Below, one piece after another: positions 4,026-5,454 of a DNA stretch of 5,454 nucleotides. The notes under the pieces were generated by a model, which saw only the letters and a list, made by a program, of their open reading frames with translations, had not been told where the DNA came from and did no database searches. The stretch comes from Acidobacteriota bacterium (GTDB lineage Bacteria > Acidobacteriota > Vicinamibacteria > Vicinamibacterales > JAFNAJ01). The position numbers and the translations under genes are program-made. Location of the stretch: contig JAFNAJ010000208.1 in NCBI GenBank assembly GCA_017860085.1, positions 1 to 5,454 of the forward strand. Direction: 5' to 3'. The number at the start of each line of letters is the position of its first letter. Positions within the stretch are counted from its first letter, which is position 1.

Positions 4026-5454
4026 ATGCGCAGCAGCCGTCGCCCCACCTCCTCGTCTACGTCGTGGCGCCTCGCGCTCGTCGCGATCGCGCTGGTTGCG
4101 GCTGGCCATGGCGCCGCCGAGGCGCAGACGTCCCGCTGGGACCAGTGGCCGAAGTCGCGCCCGCCGCGACCCCTGGCGGCGCGAGAAGTGCCGTTTCCCC
4201 CGTACGAAGTCCGCACGCTGCCCAACGGGCTCCGCGTCGTGGTGGTGCCGCACCACGAGCAGCCCTCGGTCACGATTCGCCTGCTGGTTGGGGCTGGGGC
4301 CGCACAGGATCCGGCAGGCAAGGCCGGGCTCGCGACACTGGTGGCCGCGCTGCTCGACCAGGGGACGACCTCGCGGTCAGCCGAGCAGATCGCCGACACG
4401 ATTGACTTCATCGGCGGGGCCGTCGGCACCGGCGCCGGCACCGACCTCAGCTTCGTCAACATCGTGGTGATGCGCGACAGTTTCGATCTCGGGCTCGAGC
4501 TCGCGTCGGACCTCGCCCGCCATCCCACGTTCCGGCCCGAAGAGATCGGTCGCCAGCTTCAGCAGATCACCTCCTCGCTGAAGGTGAGCTACCAGGACCC
4601 GGGTTACCTCGCCAGCACGATCATGGACCGGCTCGTGTATGGCTTCCATCCGTACGGCGTGCCGTCGGCAGGCACGCCCGAGTCGGTGGCCAGCCTCACG
4701 CGAGACGATCTCGTGACGTTCCACCGCGACTGGTTCAAGGCCAACAATGCGCTCATCGCCGTCGTCGGTGACGTGAAGGGGGACGAAGCGTTCGCCGCGG
4801 TGAGCAAGGTGTTCGGCGACTGGGCGCGGGGCGAGCTGCCGGCCCAGCGCTTCACCGACCCGCCACAACCCACTCGCCGGGTGGTCGTGGTCGATCGACC
4901 CGGCGCGGTGCAGACCGAGATCAGGGCCGGCAACGTGGCCATTGCCCGCAAGCATCCCGACTACATGGCGCTCGACCTCACGGTGAAGGTCCTCGGGGGC
5001 GAGGGTGCCAACCGCCTGCAGCAGGTGTTGCGCTCCCAGCGGAGCCTGACCTATGGCGCGCAGGCCGACCTCGAAGCGCTGCGCCGAACCGGCAGCGTCG
5101 TGGGCGAGACCAATACGCGGTCGGAGGCGACCGGCGAGGCCCTGCGCGTGGTCGTCGACGAGTTCTCGCGGATCCAGCGGGAGCCCGTCAACGAGCGCGA
5201 GCTGGACGGCGCGCGCGACTACCTCACGGGCAATTTCCCCCTGACGATCGAGACCCCGGATGCCATCGCGCTCCAGGTGCTCAACGCGCTGTTCTACGAC
5301 CTCGATCTCAAGGAGCTCGCGACCTTCCGCGAGCGCGTCGACGCTGTGACGGTCGAGGACGTGCAGCGCGTGGCTCGGGGCTACCTCCATCCCTCGCGGC
5401 TGTCGATTGTCCTGGTGGGCGACGCGTCGGTGATCACGCCGCAGCTCAAGGGGG
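4026..5454 (+). CDS. Secreted M16 non-catalytic partner subunit, 3' end cut by window
   Basis: The visible 476 residues form a second M16 protein. Residues 1-33 are a signal peptide: basic SSRR start, hydrophobic LALVAIALVAA (16-26), likely cleavage after AEA33. The zinc motif is gone. GLATLVAA (101-108) aligns with GFAHLFEH of the neighbour, changing the three key residues to T104, A107 and A108, and the helix that should bear the third ligand (174-190) has no acidic residue. The C-terminal domain keeps R339-S-L-T-Y343, the R/Y pair that binds the substrate backbone in active M16 enzymes. Other landmarks are PYGVPSAGTPESVASLT (209-225) and NALIAVVGDV (241-250). The sequence ends within the last strand (SIVLVGDASVITPQLK), so probably only a few to about fifteen residues are missing. 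It follows the catalytic subunit by 11 bases with a good Shine-Dalgarno sequence. It is most likely the partner that completes the active site in a periplasmic heterodimer. Loss of activity by itself is certain in sequence terms. Confidence 0.94.
   Translation, partial: MRSSRRPTSSSTSWRLALVAIALVAAGHGAAEAQTSRWDQWPKSRPPRPLAAREVPFPPYEVRTLPNGLRVVVVPHHEQPSVTIRLLVGAGAAQDPAGKAGLATLVAALLDQGTTSRSAEQIADTIDFIGGAVGTGAGTDLSFVNIVVMRDSFDLGLELASDLARHPTFRPEEIGRQLQQITSSLKVSYQDPGYLASTIMDRLVYGFHPYGVPSAGTPESVASLTRDDLVTFHRDWFKANNALIAVVGDVKGDEAFAAVSKVFGDWARGELPAQRFTDPPQPTRRVVVVDRPGAVQTEIRAGNVAIARKHPDYMALDLTVKVLGGEGANRLQQVLRSQRSLTYGAQADLEALRRTGSVVGETNTRSEATGEALRVVVDEFSRIQREPVNERELDGARDYLTGNFPLTIETPDAIALQVLNALFYDLDLKELATFRERVDAVTVEDVQRVARGYLHPSRLSIVLVGDASVITPQLKG

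Noticed and set aside
4026..4058. Twin-arginine signal in the second M16 protein (SSRRPTSSS)
   Set aside because: The residues after RR (Pro, Thr, Ser) do not match the Tat consensus, so an ordinary Sec signal peptide is the better reading.
4377..5390. Minus-strand open frame opposite the second M16 gene (337 codons)
   Set aside because: It is a mirror of a conserved M16 coding region with biased composition and no supported start or domain.
798..5454. A single five-gene functional system (nuclease, KHE-like, LpxD, M16 pair)
   Set aside because: Gene spacing is short, but separate promoter-like elements precede lpxD and the M16 pair, and no known pathway joins them. Only the M16 pair is supported as a unit.

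Overview
The window is GC-rich throughout and nearly all coding. All five supported genes lie on the + strand. The mix of a lipid A gene (lpxD), exported M16 peptidases with signal peptides, and strong G/C preference at third codon positions points to a Gram-negative bacterium. The closest fit from gene style is a soil or sediment member of Acidobacteriota (Vicinamibacteria-like), but this is an impression and not a proof from any marker gene.

Layout: (1) Positions 2-778 hold the 3' part of a zinc-dependent S1/P1 nuclease / phospholipase C-fold protein whose N-terminus lies left of the window. (2) Positions 798-1490 encode a 230-residue protein resembling the mitochondrial K+/H+ exchange-related family (YDL183C-like), with a hydrophobic hairpin around a PGPN motif. 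(3) Positions 1506-2555 encode LpxD, the third acyltransferase step of lipid A synthesis, with TTG as its only plausible start. (4) After a 73-base gap, 2629-4014 encodes a secreted M16 peptidase with an intact HxxEH zinc site. (5) Positions 4026 to the right edge encode a second secreted M16 protein with the zinc site lost but the C-terminal R/Y pair kept. It lacks only the last few codons.

How the genes work together: the two M16 genes are 11 bases apart, and a Shine-Dalgarno sequence overlaps the stop of the first. They look like the two halves of one heterodimeric periplasmic peptidase, one supplying the metal site and the other the substrate-binding R/Y pair. lpxD is not followed by fabZ and lpxA, so it is a displaced lipid A gene here. 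Nothing links the nuclease and the KHE-like protein functionally to their neighbours beyond co-orientation and short gaps.

The most unusual signals are regulatory. lpxD and the first M16 gene each have an extended -10 element (TGnTATACT and TGnCATAAT) ending only 8-9 bases before the start codon. Neither has a Shine-Dalgarno sequence, so both look leaderless or nearly so. In both cases the -10 box and start codon sit inside a palindrome. At lpxD it is a perfect 8-bp inverted repeat that would hide the start codon in read-through RNA but not in RNA begun at the local promoter. No tRNA, rRNA, CRISPR array, insertion sequence or convincing terminator was seen. No clearly new multi-gene system is evident.
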